From Polynucleobacter meluiroseus (GTDB lineage: Bacteria; Bacteroidota; Bacteroidia; Flavobacteriales_D; Crocinitomicaceae): a stretch of 6,144 nt of DNA. Position 1 is the first letter of the stretch, and every line of letters begins with the position of its first letter. The position numbers and the translations under genes were made by a program. Shown here in pieces: positions 5,605 to 6,144 of this stretch. The notes beneath the pieces were generated by a model, which saw nothing but the letters and a program-made list of their open reading frames with translations, ran no database searches and was not told where the DNA came from. Location of the stretch: positions 1 to 6,144 of the forward strand of contig CALQBB020000058.1 in the NCBI GenBank assembly GCA_943328715.2, given 5' to 3'.

Positions 5605-5694
5605 AACAAAAAGAGGAACAACTCTTGATTGTTCCTCTTCCTGCTAAACCATGCTAAAACTATAAAACTAAAACTACAACTATGAAATGTAATT
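5603..5694 (-). ncRNA. Candidate small RNA of about 90 nt
   Basis: On the minus strand, a promoter-like TTG-N16-TAACTTTG (5700-5726) is followed by about 70 nt with no useful reading frame, rich in TAGTTTTA-like steps (about 5649-5682). A perfect 11-bp hairpin (5611-5639) then runs into CTCTTTTTGTTTT. Promoter, short non-coding body and intrinsic terminator in the right order and spacing make a plausible independent RNA gene. The 5' end is estimated only from the -7 element. I could not match it to a known RNA family. The alternative is that this is simply the 3' untranslated region and terminator of mnmD. Confidence 0.4.
5611..5639 (-). terminator. Perfect 11-bp hairpin terminator, best oriented on the minus strand
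   Basis: AAGAGGAACAA (5611-5621) and TTGTTCCTCTT (5629-5639) pair perfectly around a 7-nt loop. On the minus strand the stem runs into TTTTTGTTTT, a good T-tract, so it should end transcripts from mnmD or from the candidate small RNA. On the plus strand it starts 6 bp after the Nudix stop codon. There it is followed by CCTGC without a T-run, so it would be a weaker terminator but a plausible 3'-end stabiliser for that mRNA. Confidence 0.8.
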
Positions 5695-5699
5695 TGATA

Positions 5700-5726
5700 C
5701 AAAGTTAATTCCTTTTTTTTAATCAA
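5700..5726 (-). promoter_or_regulatory. Minus-strand promoter TTG-N16-TAACTTTG inside the Nudix-mnmD gap
   Basis: TAACTTTG (plus-strand 5700-5707) matches TAnnTTTG exactly and is identical to the glnN -7 element. TTG (plus-strand 5724-5726) lies 16 bp upstream, the same spacing as at glnN, with an A-run between them. It points away from mnmD into a region without a gene and toward the hairpin at 5611-5639. Confidence 0.45.
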
Positions 5727-5736
5727 CGCAGGTTAT

Positions 5737-5751
5737 ATGTAAATTTTACAT
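5737..5751. promoter_or_regulatory. ATGTAAA-T-TTTACAT dyad at the mnmD 3' end
   Basis: A 15-bp perfect dyad of two 7-bp arms around one base overlaps the first base of the mnmD stop-codon triplet (5751-5753). It ends 10 bp upstream of the TTG of the candidate minus-strand promoter. Position and symmetry suit a repressor or activator site for that promoter. It is AT-rich, so chance is possible. Confidence 0.3.
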
Positions 5752-6144
5752 TAAATTTTTGTTGCGCGGGTCATTTCTCTTTTCCCTGGAGGTCCCGGCA
5801 AGGATTCTAGAGTAAATCCAAGTGCTGTTAAATTACGTTTCATTTGTCCTTGAGCACAATACGTCACGAAGACTCCTCCCGGATGTAAAAGCTCATACAT
5901 TTTTGTCAATACAGGCAGTTCCCACATTTCAGATTGAGCACGAGGACCAAAAGCGTCGAAGTAAATCAAATCAACTTTCTCCGAAAGCTGCAATGCCAGA
6001 ACGTCCTCTTTTATCTTCTTCAATTGGAATTTGGGATGTATCTCGTGGTAATCACCCCACGCTGCTGACATGTTTTTTGCATACGTTTCTTCTTCCTCCT
6101 GAACGTAGTCCATTTGTCCCCAAATGTCCTCCGGAATTGGATGA
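5751..6144 (-). CDS. mnmD: tRNA (5-methylaminomethyl-2-thiouridylate) methyltransferase MnmD, C-terminal part
   Basis: MnmD is the stand-alone methyltransferase form of MnmC. It uses S-adenosylmethionine to convert aminomethyl-uridine to methylaminomethyl-uridine at the wobble position (U34) of certain tRNAs. About 130 codons are visible. Upstream of the Met at 6111-6113 the frame stays open to the window edge (residues HPIPEDIWGQ), so that Met is internal and the gene is cut by the window. Diagnostic blocks are VDLIYFDAFGPRAQSEMW, then LLHPGGVFVTYCAQGQMKRNL, then LPGPPGKREMTRA, all typical of the MnmC-like methyltransferase domain (PF05430). Asp-Ala-Phe-Gly-Pro belongs to the acceptor-binding region, while the SAM-binding glycine motif lies in the missing N-terminal half. 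No FAD-oxidase domain follows, since the protein stops right after the methyltransferase domain, which separates MnmD from the fused MnmC of E. coli. Confidence 0.93.
   Translation of the reverse strand, partial: HPIPEDIWGQMDYVQEEEETYAKNMSAAWGDYHEIHPKFQLKKIKEDVLALQLSEKVDLIYFDAFGPRAQSEMWELPVLTKMYELLHPGGVFVTYCAQGQMKRNLTALGFTLESLPGPPGKREMTRATKI

Noticed and set aside
5682..5708. Tiny plus-strand ORF MKCNLIQS after an A-rich leader-like stretch
   Set aside because: It has eight codons and ends inside the promoter-like element of the other strand. The A-rich tract before its ATG does resemble a Bacteroidota leader, but no longer frame follows.
6111..6113. ATG at 6111-6113 as the true start of mnmD
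   Set aside because: The frame remains open upstream with MnmD-like residues (IPEDIWGQ), and the visible part lacks the SAM-binding half of the domain, so the gene must begin beyond the window.

Overview
The window looks like a chromosomal segment from a member of the Bacteroidota, probably of the order Flavobacteriales. A Crocinitomicaceae/Fluviicola-like organism is my best guess, from memory and not from a search. The evidence is a large type III glutamine synthetase, an MnmD-type tRNA-modifying methyltransferase, a short PlsC-like acyltransferase, an S23/IVP-type four-helix-bundle protein, weak Shine-Dalgarno sequences, and several matches to the Bacteroidota promoter -7 element TAnnTTTG close to start codons. 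There is no rRNA, tRNA, CRISPR array, transposase or phage gene. Most of the window is ordinary housekeeping sequence, and the unusual material lies between the genes.

Layout, left to right. Bases 1-81 hold the C-terminal tail of a small cysteine-containing protein (+), perhaps DUF5522-like. Bases 82-265 are an unusual intergenic element: seven tandem copies of an 8-bp unit on the left and four inverted copies on the right, flanking about 95 bp that is open in one frame on the minus strand. A PlsC-family acyltransferase (263-805, -) and a membrane-anchored protein of unknown function (851-2080, +) are divergent across a 45-bp spacer carrying mirror-image -7 elements. A four-helix-bundle protein gene (2181-2567, +) converges on glnN (2629-4815, -) across a strong bidirectional terminator. 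glnN is divergent from a Nudix/CoA-pyrophosphatase-like gene (4990-5604, +), and the 174-bp spacer holds a recognisable glnN promoter, A-tracts and a CCCCTA/TAGGGG palindrome. The right end is a truncated mnmD (5751-6144, -).

The Nudix-mnmD gap is the best candidate for something not yet described. On the minus strand it contains a TTG-N16-TAACTTTG promoter-like sequence, about 90 nt of non-coding sequence, then a perfect 11-bp hairpin followed by a T-rich tract. That is the layout of a small free-standing RNA gene. The 8-bp repeat element at 82-265 is the second most interesting region.

The genes do not form one pathway. They are independent functions: membrane lipid acylation, ammonia assimilation, nucleotide/CoA pyrophosphate hydrolysis and tRNA wobble modification. 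They are arranged as short convergent and divergent units, so each probably has its own promoter.
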